Shown piece by piece: positions 1-6,163 of a DNA stretch of 8,901 nt. A program made the position numbers and the translations under genes. The DNA is from Candidatus Woesearchaeota archaeon (GTDB taxonomy: Archaea > Nanobdellota > Nanobdellia > Woesearchaeales > JAUUYB01), in assembly GCA_030590605.1 (NCBI GenBank), contig JAUUYB010000037.1:1-8901 (forward strand), read 5' to 3'. The notes beneath the pieces are model-generated. The model was not told the origin of the DNA. It worked only from the letters and a program-made list of their open reading frames with translations, and made no database searches. Position 1 is the stretch's first letter, and the number at the start of each line of letters is the position of its first letter.

Positions 1-270
1 CTCCCAAGGTTCAAAATAAATAGTAAGGATATCTCTTTTCAAAGTAAAGTTTCTTTTAACATAAAAACGCATAAATACCTTTGATTCCAAATCACCTTCT
101 TCTGTTATTACATGCGAACCAACAATTTCATCAACAATAACATCATCAACCCATTCAGGTCTTACTTCATATCCAAAGCAGTGAGGTAAAACACAAACTG
201 AAAGAGCAATTATCATTAAGAAAACCATTAAAAATTTCATTTTTGCCGATTTAGCTAACATAACAACCAT
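1..270 (-). CDS. Exported protein of unknown function, N-terminal part only
   Basis: This minus-strand reading frame is open from 270 to the window edge, so the C-terminus is missing. It encodes a hydrophobic leader (MKFLMVFLMIIALSVC, then VLPHCFG) followed by a polar, acidic stretch starting YEVRPEW. That is the shape of a Sec signal peptide and a mature extracytoplasmic protein. Cys at LSVC is not in a good lipobox. Three in-frame ATGs (270, 261, 240) are possible starts. A TATA-like ATAAATATTT at 286-295 lies 21-30 nt from the first two, which favours 270 or 261; an in-frame stop lies just upstream. Codons are strongly AT-rich (TTA, GTT, GAA, AAA), unlike the central genes. I do not recognise the family. 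The reading frame is well supported, the function is unknown. Confidence 0.7.
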   Translation of the reverse strand, partial: MVVMLAKSAKMKFLMVFLMIIALSVCVLPHCFGYEVRPEWVDDVIVDEIVGSHVITEEGDLESKVFMRFYVKRNFTLKRDILTIYFEPWE

Positions 271-285
271 AATATCTATTGCAGA

Positions 286-295
286 ATAAATATTT
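286..295 (-). promoter_or_regulatory. TATA-like element for the truncated exported-protein gene
   Basis: On the minus strand this reads AAATATTTAT, preceded by GCGTAA. Its centre is about 21 nt from the ATG at 270 and 30 nt from the ATG at 261, which brackets the roughly 26-nt spacing expected for a leaderless archaeal transcript. The region is generally AT-rich, so the call is tentative. Confidence 0.4.
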
Positions 296-383
296 TACGC
301 TAATATTTGTCAAAAAATGCTGAATAATGGAAAGCAGGATAGAATACTAAATGGAATATTCAACCAACCCGACACGCTTCTCC

Positions 384-399
384 CGAAACTTTTTTATAT
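384..399 (+). promoter_or_regulatory. Archaeal promoter (BRE and TATA box) for pgk
   Basis: CGAAAC (384-389) looks like a purine-rich BRE and is followed by TTTTTATAT (391-399), a standard archaeal TATA box. Initiation about 26 nt downstream would fall near 421. That leaves a leader of about 16 nt that just contains the Shine-Dalgarno site. Confidence 0.7.
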
Positions 400-423
400 C
401 ACTTTTTCCTGCTAGGAGAGTAA

Positions 424-430
424 AGGTGAT
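424..430 (+). promoter_or_regulatory. Shine-Dalgarno site of pgk
   Basis: AGGTGAT is complementary to the archaeal 16S rRNA 3' end (ATCACCT) and sits 6 nt before the ATG at 437. It fixes the start codon of pgk. Confidence 0.8.
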
Positions 431-436
431 TATTTT

Positions 437-1600
437 ATGAGTCTAGGATTCAAGGTTGTAGATGATGTGGATTTCAGAGGAAAACGCGTCCTGATGAGGG
501 CTGAATTCAATGTCCCTCTTGATGCTAATGGAAAAATAACTGATGATATCAGGATACAAAAGACCATTCCGACAATCAGGAAGATACTTGAGGATGAACC
601 GGAAAAGCTCGTCCTGATGGCACACCTCGGAAGACCAAAAGGACAAGTGGTCCCAGAGATGAGCCTTGCACCTGTCGCTAAACGGCTATCTGAACTTCTC
701 GCTGAGAACGTATCCCTTGCTCCGGATTGTGTCGATATCGAACTGCCAAATACCCGGATCGTACTCCTGGAGAATCTCAGATTCCACAAGGAAGAGACTG
801 AAGGAGACGAAGAATTCGGTAAGAAGCTGGCATCATATGGGGACATCTTCGTAAGCGACGCATTTGGTGTAGTGCATCGCGCACATGCATCAGTCGCTAT
901 AGTCCCTAACTATATCCCTTCAGTCGCTGGATACCTCATAGAACATGAGATCAGCACCATGTCGAAAATAATCGACGACCCGGTCAGACCGTTCTCATTC
1001 ATCCTCGGCTGTGCAAAACTCGATAAGATCGCCCTCATCGAAAGGATGCTTGAGAAAGCAGACAATCTCCTTCTCGGGGGCGCGGTGGTATTCACATTCC
1101 TGAAAGCCCAAGGGATCGAGGTAGGTAAAAGCCTCGTAGATGATGAGAACCTTGAGACCGCCAGGAATCTCTATATCGCTAACCAGGATAAGATCATCCT
1201 ACCAGATGATTTCATCGTGGCTAAAGAGAAGGACGAAGACTCTGAAATGAAAGTGGTCGACAAGGACGGCATCCCCCCTGATATGATAGGTCTAGACATA
1301 GGACCTGAAAGCATCGAGAAATTCAAGATGGTCCTAAGAAAATCGAAGACAGTCGTCTGGAACGGACCGCTTGGAGTATATGAGATAGAACGGTTCTCGA
1401 AATCCACGAAAGATATCGGAGAATTCATCACCGAACTTCCAGTCGATTCGCTTATCGGGGGCGGGGACACTGCTTCAGCTGCAAAGAAATTCAACCTGAC
1501 TGAGAAGTTCACACATGTCTCTTCGGGAGGAGGCGCATCTCTCGCTTTTATTCAGGGAGACCCTTTACCTGGGATAGAGGCTTTGAAAGACCGTTTTTGA
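437..1600 (+). CDS. pgk: Phosphoglycerate kinase, bacterial-type
   Basis: This cytosolic enzyme interconverts 1,3-bisphosphoglycerate plus ADP and 3-phosphoglycerate plus ATP in glycolysis and gluconeogenesis. Its 387 residues are close to the usual family length. Visible motifs are RAEFNVP (21-27), DDIRI with the catalytic Arg, AHLGRPKG, LENLRFHKEE, SDAFGVVHRAHAS, GCAKLDKI, TVVWNGPLGVYE, GGGDTASAA and SSGGGASL. The substrate Arg and His residues are all present. Two oddities: the conserved Asp of VDFNVP is Glu23, and the GGAKVSDK lysine loop is one residue short (GCAKLDK). AHLGRP and HRAHAS are bacterial/eukaryotic forms; archaeal PGKs usually read AHQGRP and HRSQPS. This suggests transfer from bacteria. 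The gene has its own promoter and Shine-Dalgarno site and appears monocistronic. The family assignment is secure. Confidence 0.97.
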   Translation: MSLGFKVVDDVDFRGKRVLMRAEFNVPLDANGKITDDIRIQKTIPTIRKILEDEPEKLVLMAHLGRPKGQVVPEMSLAPVAKRLSELLAENVSLAPDCVDIELPNTRIVLLENLRFHKEETEGDEEFGKKLASYGDIFVSDAFGVVHRAHASVAIVPNYIPSVAGYLIEHEISTMSKIIDDPVRPFSFILGCAKLDKIALIERMLEKADNLLLGGAVVFTFLKAQGIEVGKSLVDDENLETARNLYIANQDKIILPDDFIVAKEKDEDSEMKVVDKDGIPPDMIGLDIGPESIEKFKMVLRKSKTVVWNGPLGVYEIERFSKSTKDIGEFITELPVDSLIGGGDTASAAKKFNLTEKFTHVSSGGGASLAFIQGDPLPGIEALKDRF

Positions 1601-1629
1601 TCAACCTCATAAACCTCCTCACAGATAGC

Positions 1630-1647
1630 ATGATAGAGATCATTTTT
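1630..1647 (+). terminator. Candidate terminator downstream of pgk
   Basis: A short inverted repeat, ATGAT-AGAG-ATCAT, is followed at once by five Ts, 30 nt after the pgk stop. The stem is only 5 bp and AT-rich, but archaeal termination depends mainly on the T-run. A second run of six Ts at 1708-1713 could act as a backup. Confidence 0.4.
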
Positions 1648-1707
1648 CCCTTTCCATCTAGAATAGAACGGAATCATCACCACAGACAGGAATAGAGACT
1701 ATATTAA

Positions 1708-1713
1708 TTTTTT
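1708..1713 (+). terminator. Oligo-T tract, second candidate pgk terminator
   Basis: Six consecutive Ts, continuing CTTCT, lie in the pgk/glycosyltransferase convergent gap, about 108 nt past the pgk stop. T-tracts like this are common archaeal termination signals. There is no stem-loop. Confidence 0.35.
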
Positions 1714-1727
1714 CTTCTCCAAACGCC

Positions 1728-2885
1728 TCAGGTCAACCGGGATATCAGGCTCTGCCTCATTTTCCAGAAATGTTTCGCCTGTTCGATGATCAGCCCCTCT
1801 GCTTCAGGGGTGCCCATATCTAGCGTATGCTCGACGAAGGCTGTTGTCCGATAGAAATACAGCGCTTTCATACTCTCGATGACTTCGCTTTTGTCAGATG
1901 TCTTCGCGAATGACGCAATCATGTCATAGACTATGTCGGTCCAGAGCTCGTGACCTAAGTCGAATCTATTACCTGTGGCCAATCCATCGATTTTCTTGAA
2001 GGTCTCATCTGTCAGGTGCTGGTCTATCATGAACCTATACTCTCCGTACCTAGAAATAGCATTGGCCTTCATCGCGTCGACATCAAATGCCAAGTCCTGG
2101 GCAGGCCCCATCTCCTTCAAACCGAATACAGGCATGTCCTCCACCGCTGTCAGGCCGATCCATTTCTCTTTCTGATCGACAATATTCGTGAAAAGCGTCC
2201 TGATGACCTGCGAAAACATAGCTCCAAGCTTGGGGGCAGAAGGCTTGTGGATCTTGGCTCCCAACCCCGTCTTTGCGAGCTTGAACCCCCCAAAAATCGC
2301 ATGAGAAGTCATGAATATGTCTATACCATACTGCCTTGTCGATTCCTTCCATGGTCTCGAAAGCCAATACTCATTCAGCTTTCCGGAGAAAGCGAAATCC
2401 CCTCCTATCGGCTGCCTCATATCCTTACCTAAAAGCCCATAGATCAACGGGAAACATACATTGTTCGTGATGGTCCCATCATACTTGTGCCTGGAATACA
2501 CCGGGCTCGCGTAATCGTTTCCATCAAAAATCGGCTCAACCATATATTTTATCCATTCAGGTGTTATGCTCGTTATATCGCCGTCAACTACCACGACCGC
2601 CTCAGCACCCGCCTCAGCTGCGAACTTGAAAAGATTATAGAAATTGTTGCCCTTCCCCATGACACCGGGAGGGGTAGATATGTATTTCAGGGGAACCTCA
2701 GTATCTGCTCCGAGAAACGCTTCCTTGGTCCCATCAGGAGAATCATTATCGACATTTACGATTATCCCCTTCTTATCCGGGAAATATTTCAATATACCCT
2801 CTGATGCCTGCTTGGCAACGAAAGCAATGTTATCCGCCTCATTGTATGACGGGATGCCTACTACAATATCATATTTCTGTGCCAT
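1728..2885 (-). CDS. Retaining GT-A glycosyltransferase, glucosyl/mannosylglycerate synthase-like (GT81/GT78 type)
   Basis: A 385-residue, probably cytosolic, nucleotide-sugar-dependent transferase. Motifs in order: VVGIPSYNEADNI (8-20, nucleotide-binding start), NVDNDSPDGT (44-53), the metal-binding DGD in VVVVDGDITSITPEW (97-111), RQPIGGDFAFS (157-167), YGIDIFMT (186-193) and KIHKPS (211-216) with a likely metal-ligand His213. The pattern DADITSF...EQPLGGE...WGID...KAHR that I recall for Rhodothermus mannosylglycerate synthase (GT78), and the equivalent blocks of glucosyl-3-phosphoglycerate synthase (GT81), match in order and spacing. The donor and acceptor cannot be read from sequence; 3-phosphoglycerate, glycerate or another small acid are candidates. 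The ATG at 2885 is chosen because a TATA box lies 26 nt upstream; the frame extends to 2990 but that part reads as promoter. It is convergent with pgk. Confidence 0.85.
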   Translation of the reverse strand: MAQKYDIVVGIPSYNEADNIAFVAKQASEGILKYFPDKKGIIVNVDNDSPDGTKEAFLGADTEVPLKYISTPPGVMGKGNNFYNLFKFAAEAGAEAVVVVDGDITSITPEWIKYMVEPIFDGNDYASPVYSRHKYDGTITNNVCFPLIYGLLGKDMRQPIGGDFAFSGKLNEYWLSRPWKESTRQYGIDIFMTSHAIFGGFKLAKTGLGAKIHKPSAPKLGAMFSQVIRTLFTNIVDQKEKWIGLTAVEDMPVFGLKEMGPAQDLAFDVDAMKANAISRYGEYRFMIDQHLTDETFKKIDGLATGNRFDLGHELWTDIVYDMIASFAKTSDKSEVIESMKALYFYRTTAFVEHTLDMGTPEAEGLIIEQAKHFWKMRQSLISRLT

Positions 2886-2905
2886 AAAAAAAGTCAAGAA
2901 AAAAG

Positions 2906-2915
2906 AATATAAAAA
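2906..2915 (-). promoter_or_regulatory. TATA box for the glycosyltransferase, sets a leaderless start
   Basis: On the minus strand this reads TTTTTATATT, with its centre 26 nt from the A of the ATG at 2885. No Shine-Dalgarno site precedes that ATG (the leader is T-rich), so a leaderless mRNA is expected. It lies inside the longer reading frame, which argues against translation from 2990. Confidence 0.7.
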
Positions 2916-2986
2916 TGTTGCCCCAAAATTGGTTATTATGAACTCCTTCGGAAGCACGATAGTAGCGATGATTTCAAAATAACCTA

Positions 2987-4231
2987 TCAAATAATCTCAA
3001 GCTCCCTCTTAAATAAACTCGCCACTTTCCGCACAATCACATCCTTCAGCTCAGGTTCCTTGTCAACGATGCCGCTTGAATCGATTATTCGCTTCTCACA
3101 TTCCTTGATATCCTTTCCGAGATGCTCTTTCTTGTTGTGGAGTTCGACAAGCAGCCTGTTCACCTCATTATCCTTCAAAGAATGTGCAATCTTGGATGCC
3201 TCATTCTTCAACCTGATGAGCTGCTCTCTCCATCCGTCCAACCTTTCCCTAGTAAGCTTGTTAAGTATACGTTCTGTCTTTGCCTTCTTCTTGTCTGCAA
3301 GCCCGAGCCGATCTAGAGCTCTCTTAACGCTCTCTAATATATCCAGGATCACCAACCCCCCATCGTCGAGCAATGCCTTTAATGGAGTATCAAGATACGC
3401 CTTTATGAGATCATTATTCTCTATAGCCACCCTTTCATATTTCTTCAAGGCCTTCCCGATAACTGCAAATTCGTGATCTATCTCCTCCTCTGTCCTGCTG
3501 ACCTCTTTGTCAATCCCGATGATCCTCGCTTTTTTCTTCTTGATCTCTGCATACTCCTTCCCTCGGAGCATGCTGTCAATCTCCTTTTGCATCGCCTTTT
3601 CCTTCTTTTGGTGTGATTTCAATGAGATATCCATAGTAAGAATAGTCTTTGCAGCTTCCTTCTTCAATTCCACATGATTACGGAATTCAGTCACGACCCC
3701 CTCAAGATCATTATATCTATGGAGCTTCGATTCTTCAATAAACCCTAAAAGGTCTTTCACTATCTTTTCAAATCCGCGGACAGTATGAGCAACCTCTCCT
3801 GATTCGTGAGAGAAGAACTCCTGGAGGACATGATACGATTTCTGAGTCGACTTCAGGAACGACTGGATCTCCCCCAGATAGCTTTTGCAGAAATCAGGGA
3901 TATCAGACAGGCGATCAGGAATATCAAGCATGTTTATCAGGAGATTGACTTTCCTGATATATGCAACCCGATTCCCTTCCATGAACTGCTTGGCTTTCAG
4001 AGGTACATCAGGGTTCTGGAGTTTCGCTTCATCAAGCCTCTTCAACACCTGAACAGCCAACTTCTTCCCATTCTCGATGCCTTTCTTCACTTTCTCGATA
4101 TGGGCCCCGAGGTCTCTAGTCCTCTCCTTAATAAGATCTGAAACGTATTCCTCTATCTCTTTAGACGCGATCTCGTCCTTCTCGATCACAGGTTCTGCTT
4201 TCCCTAATATCTCTTTCAAAAAATCAAACAT
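2987..4231 (-). CDS. Helical/coiled-coil protein of unknown function, third gene of the slipin operon
   Basis: I do not recognise this 414-residue protein. It is charged, Lys/Glu-rich and almost wholly helical by composition, with no signal peptide or membrane span. Residues 1-12 (MFDFLKEILGKA) form a plausible amphipathic helix with Phe, Leu and Ile on one face, like the membrane-binding N-termini of PspA/Vipp1 proteins. A Leu/Ile-rich helical domain follows (about 40-165) containing LQNPDVPLKAKQFMEGNR, then a Lys/Glu coiled coil (about 183-268), then further helices to the C-terminus (SLFKRELEII). It follows slipin 2 by 10 nt, and its AGGTG Shine-Dalgarno site overlaps the slipin 2 stop codon, so the genes are probably translated together. 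A role as a partner or scaffold of the slipins at the membrane is inference from operon position. PspA-like, ESCRT-III-like or TelA-like folds are possibilities I cannot test here. Confidence 0.85.
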   Translation of the reverse strand: MFDFLKEILGKAEPVIEKDEIASKEIEEYVSDLIKERTRDLGAHIEKVKKGIENGKKLAVQVLKRLDEAKLQNPDVPLKAKQFMEGNRVAYIRKVNLLINMLDIPDRLSDIPDFCKSYLGEIQSFLKSTQKSYHVLQEFFSHESGEVAHTVRGFEKIVKDLLGFIEESKLHRYNDLEGVVTEFRNHVELKKEAAKTILTMDISLKSHQKKEKAMQKEIDSMLRGKEYAEIKKKKARIIGIDKEVSRTEEEIDHEFAVIGKALKKYERVAIENNDLIKAYLDTPLKALLDDGGLVILDILESVKRALDRLGLADKKKAKTERILNKLTRERLDGWREQLIRLKNEASKIAHSLKDNEVNRLLVELHNKKEHLGKDIKECEKRIIDSSGIVDKEPELKDVIVRKVASLFKRELEII

Positions 4232-4238
4232 AAAAGAA

Positions 4239-4244
4239 CACCTA
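4239..4244 (-). promoter_or_regulatory. Shine-Dalgarno site of the coiled-coil gene, overlapping the slipin 2 stop
   Basis: On the minus strand this reads TAGGTG. The TAG is the stop codon of slipin 2 and AGGTG is the ribosome binding site, 7 nt before the ATG at 4231. The arrangement implies coupled translation. Confidence 0.75.
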
Positions 4245-4994
4245 TTTCGACATATGATTTACCCATCTGATAAGCTCTGCTGGAACTGCATAAACTACAG
4301 TATTGCTCTTGTCAGATGACAGGTCATTGATCGAATGGAGAGTCCTCAAATGAAGAGCTCCTGGCATCTTAGACAGCTTCGAAGCCGCTTCTGCAAGGTT
4401 CTTTGCAGCAGTGACCTCTCCCTCTGCCTTGATGATGACGCTCTTACGCTCACGCTCAGCCTCCGCTTCCTTAGCCATGACCCTTATCATGTTATCCGGC
4501 AGCTGTACATCCTTCAAGTCAACCGCTTCGACCTTGATCCCCCAAGGATCTGTAGCCTTGTCAACGATCTGCTGGATGCGTCCTGAAAGCTTGTCCCGCT
4601 GGCTCAACACCTCATCGAGAGATGCTTCTCCTACCACGTTTCTCATCGTGACCTGGGCTAGCTGACGGGTCGCGTAATGGTAATCCTCGACTTCCATCAC
4701 CGAAGCCTCTGGCTTCATGACCTTATAGTACAAGACCGCGTTGATGAGCACTGTCACATTGTCTTTCGTGACTGCGTCCTGCTCAGCGACATCAGCTACA
4801 ATCGTCCTTACGTCAATCCTTTCCCAACTCTGGATTATCGGAATGACCAACCTCAGGCCCGGCTCCATTATACCGGAATATTTTCCCAGAGTGAACTTCA
4901 CTCCCTTCTGATATTGAGTGACTACCTTAAGTCCGGATAGGATGAATATGCCTATCACTATCATAACTGGTATCGATAGAAATTCTAGTACCAT
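4242..4994 (-). CDS. Stomatin/slipin-type SPFH (band 7) membrane protein, paralogue 2
   Basis: A 250-residue integral-membrane scaffold protein of the prohibitin-homology superfamily. One hydrophobic N-terminal segment (about 4-24) is followed by the SPFH domain: TQYQKGVKFTLGKYSGIMEPG (about 26-46), LRLVIPIIQSWERIDVRT, EQDAVTKDNVTVLINAVLYY (71-90), QLAQVTMRNVVGEASLDEVL, VDKATDPWGIKV (144-155). The helical AEAERERKSVIIKAEGE (177-193) follows, then a C-terminal NTVVYAVPAEL. All are standard slipin signatures. Family members form membrane-bound oligomers, usually with an NfeD/STOPP serine protease; no such gene is in this window. It closely resembles slipin 1 just upstream. A GTG at 5003 overlapping the slipin 1 stop would add three residues. 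ATG 4994 is preferred because leader and first codons align with those of slipin 1. Confidence 0.93.
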   Translation of the reverse strand: MVLEFLSIPVMIVIGIFILSGLKVVTQYQKGVKFTLGKYSGIMEPGLRLVIPIIQSWERIDVRTIVADVAEQDAVTKDNVTVLINAVLYYKVMKPEASVMEVEDYHYATRQLAQVTMRNVVGEASLDEVLSQRDKLSGRIQQIVDKATDPWGIKVEAVDLKDVQLPDNMIRVMAKEAEAERERKSVIIKAEGEVTAAKNLAEAASKLSKMPGALHLRTLHSINDLSSDKSNTVVYAVPAELIRWVNHMSK

Positions 4995-4997
4995 CCT

Positions 4998-5006
4998 GAT
5001 CACCCC
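4998..5006 (-). promoter_or_regulatory. Shine-Dalgarno site of slipin 2, decides the ATG at 4994
   Basis: GGGGTGATC on the minus strand matches the 16S 3' end and lies 3 nt before the ATG at 4994. The slipin 1 leader has GGGGGTTGAT at the same 3-nt spacing, and both genes begin ATGGTACTAG. The competing GTG at 5003 lies inside this site. Confidence 0.7.
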
Positions 5007-5734
5007 TTCTCGTACGCCTTCATTATCTCAATCGGCAGTACGAATTTTATTGTGTTTGTCTGGTCAGATGACATATCATTCAGCGACTGCAGGGTACGCA
5101 GATGCATCGCCCCATCCGCCTTCCCAAAAATCTCGGCAGCCTTGATCAGATTAGATGATGCCTGGAGCTCTCCTTCGGCCTTGATGATGACCGCTCTTCG
5201 CTCACGCTCAGCCTCAGCCTGTTTAGCTATCGTCCTTATCATGTCATGCGGAAGCTTGACATCTTTCAGCTCGACATCGAGGACCTTGATCCCCCACGGA
5301 TCAGTCGCCTTGTCGACGATCTTCTGTATCTTCTGAGATATCTGATCCCTATTACCGAGAAGGCTGTCGAGGGTCTCCTCTCCACAGCTGTTTCGCATAG
5401 TAGTCTGAGAGAGCTGGCTTATAGCGTTTGCATAGTTCTCGACCTTGATGACTGAGTCAGCAGCCTGGACTATACGATAATAAACCACTGCATTGATCTT
5501 CACACTGATGTTGTCTCTTGTCATCGCGTCCTGTTCAGGAACATCGATCACTTTTGTCCGCATATCTATCCTGTTCCATGCCTGGATAATCGGTATGACT
5601 AACCGTAATCCAGGTTTCATGATCCCAGAATACTTTCCCAGCGTGAACTTGACGCCACGCTCATATTGGTAGACTATCTTTAGTGATATGGAAATGAGGA
5701 ATACCACTCCGCCTATCAACCAACCTAGTACCAT
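5000..5734 (-). CDS. Stomatin/slipin-type SPFH (band 7) membrane protein, paralogue 1
   Basis: First gene of the operon, 244 residues. One hydrophobic segment (about 4-22) anchors the protein; the SPFH domain then shows YQYERGVKFTLGKYSGIM (22-39), LRLVIPIIQAWNRIDMRT, DVPEQDAMTRDNISVKINAV (64-83), SQLSQTTMRNSCGEETLDSL, VDKATDPWGIKV (140-151) and AEAERERRAVIIKAEGE (173-189). The C-terminus NTIKFVLPIEIMKAYEKG resembles the hydrophobic C-terminal region that archaeal STOPP proteases cleave in Pyrococcus stomatin. It is shorter than many slipins (about 250-270) but complete. The stop lies 5 nt before the slipin 2 ATG, so the two are co-transcribed. Slipins organise membrane microdomains and are linked to membrane-stress handling; the exact role here is unknown. 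Confidence 0.93.
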   Translation of the reverse strand: MVLGWLIGGVVFLISISLKIVYQYERGVKFTLGKYSGIMKPGLRLVIPIIQAWNRIDMRTKVIDVPEQDAMTRDNISVKINAVVYYRIVQAADSVIKVENYANAISQLSQTTMRNSCGEETLDSLLGNRDQISQKIQKIVDKATDPWGIKVLDVELKDVKLPHDMIRTIAKQAEAERERRAVIIKAEGELQASSNLIKAAEIFGKADGAMHLRTLQSLNDMSSDQTNTIKFVLPIEIMKAYEKG

Positions 5735-5737
5735 AAT

Positions 5738-5747
5738 ATCAACCCCC
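5738..5747 (-). promoter_or_regulatory. Shine-Dalgarno site of slipin 1
   Basis: On the minus strand this reads GGGGGTTGAT, 3 nt before the ATG at 5734. Spacing and flanks match those of slipin 2, so the leader seems to have been duplicated with the gene. Confidence 0.6.
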
Positions 5748-5780
5748 TATGATTAATATAATGCTATTTATGGTCATGGT

Positions 5781-5790
5781 TAATAAATAT
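5781..5790 (-). promoter_or_regulatory. Candidate TATA box of the slipin operon
   Basis: On the minus strand this reads ATATTTATTA. Initiation about 26 nt downstream would give a leader of about 25 nt that includes the Shine-Dalgarno site. TTATATTA at 5754-5761 is a competing TATA-like site that would instead give a leaderless mRNA. The rnp4 promoter lies back-to-back, about 25 bp away. Confidence 0.45.
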
Positions 5791-5805
5791 TTCGCTTTGG
5801 AAGGA

Positions 5806-5815
5806 TTTAAATATT
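5806..5815 (+). promoter_or_regulatory. TATA box of rnp4 (leaderless)
   Basis: TTTAAATATT, preceded by the purine-rich GGAAGGA, has its centre 26 nt from the ATG at 5837. No Shine-Dalgarno site is visible before that ATG. Confidence 0.65.
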
Positions 5816-5836
5816 TTAAGGCCAAGCAGTATTTCA

Positions 5837-6163
5837 ATGTCAAAGAAAAAGATCGCTCAGCAGATGAAGAAGCAAGGCAAGGTAGCTGCGCGTTCCCAGA
5901 TAAAGGAACTCTTCACACTTGCAGACAAGATGTTTACTTCTCATCCTCCTGCTGCGCACAGAGCGGTGACGCATGCAAGAAGGATAGCCATGAAGTTCCA
6001 ACTCACTATACCTAAGAATCTCAGGAGAAAGTTTTGCAGGCACTGCTATAAATATATACGACCGGGAGTGAATTCCCGAGTGAGGACATCACCAAAAGGG
6101 TATGTCGTGATCTACTGTCTAGAATGCAAGAAGTTCACAAGAATTCCTACGAAGAAGTCTTAA
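5837..6163 (+). CDS. rnp4: Ribonuclease P protein component 4 (Rpp21/Rpr2 family)
   Basis: Protein subunit of archaeal RNase P, the ribonucleoprotein that removes 5' leaders from tRNA precursors in the cytosol; in the family this protein pairs with Rpp29. The 108 residues comprise a basic N-terminus (MSKKKIAQQMKKQGK), two helices (about 17-55) and a zinc ribbon. The four zinc-ligand cysteines are C67 and C70 (FCRHC) and C94 and C97 (YCLEC), flanking the family signature RPGVNSRVR (75-83). Length and layout are normal. The transcript is predicted to be leaderless. The stop codon overlaps that of the convergent coiled-coil gene. Identification is firm. Confidence 0.95.
   Translation: MSKKKIAQQMKKQGKVAARSQIKELFTLADKMFTSHPPAAHRAVTHARRIAMKFQLTIPKNLRRKFCRHCYKYIRPGVNSRVRTSPKGYVVIYCLECKKFTRIPTKKS

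Noticed and set aside
317..415. 32-codon plus-strand ORF upstream of pgk
   Set aside because: It overlaps the pgk promoter, has no ribosome binding site or promoter of its own, and the peptide has no recognisable features.
430..846. Long ORF antisense to pgk, and similar antisense ORFs across the slipins and hisG
   Set aside because: They are shadows of strongly coding frames; their peptides are Ser/Leu/Arg-rich low-information sequence without motifs.
2886..2990. N-terminal extension of the glycosyltransferase to an ATG at 2990 (35 extra hydrophobic residues)
   Set aside because: The extension contains the TATA box 26 nt before ATG 2885, has no Shine-Dalgarno site, and the GT-A fold normally begins where MAQKYDIVVG starts.
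5001..5003. GTG start for slipin 2 overlapping the slipin 1 TGA
   Set aside because: It lies inside the Shine-Dalgarno site, and the ATG at 4994 aligns exactly with the slipin 1 start and leader. The overlap remains possible but is less likely.
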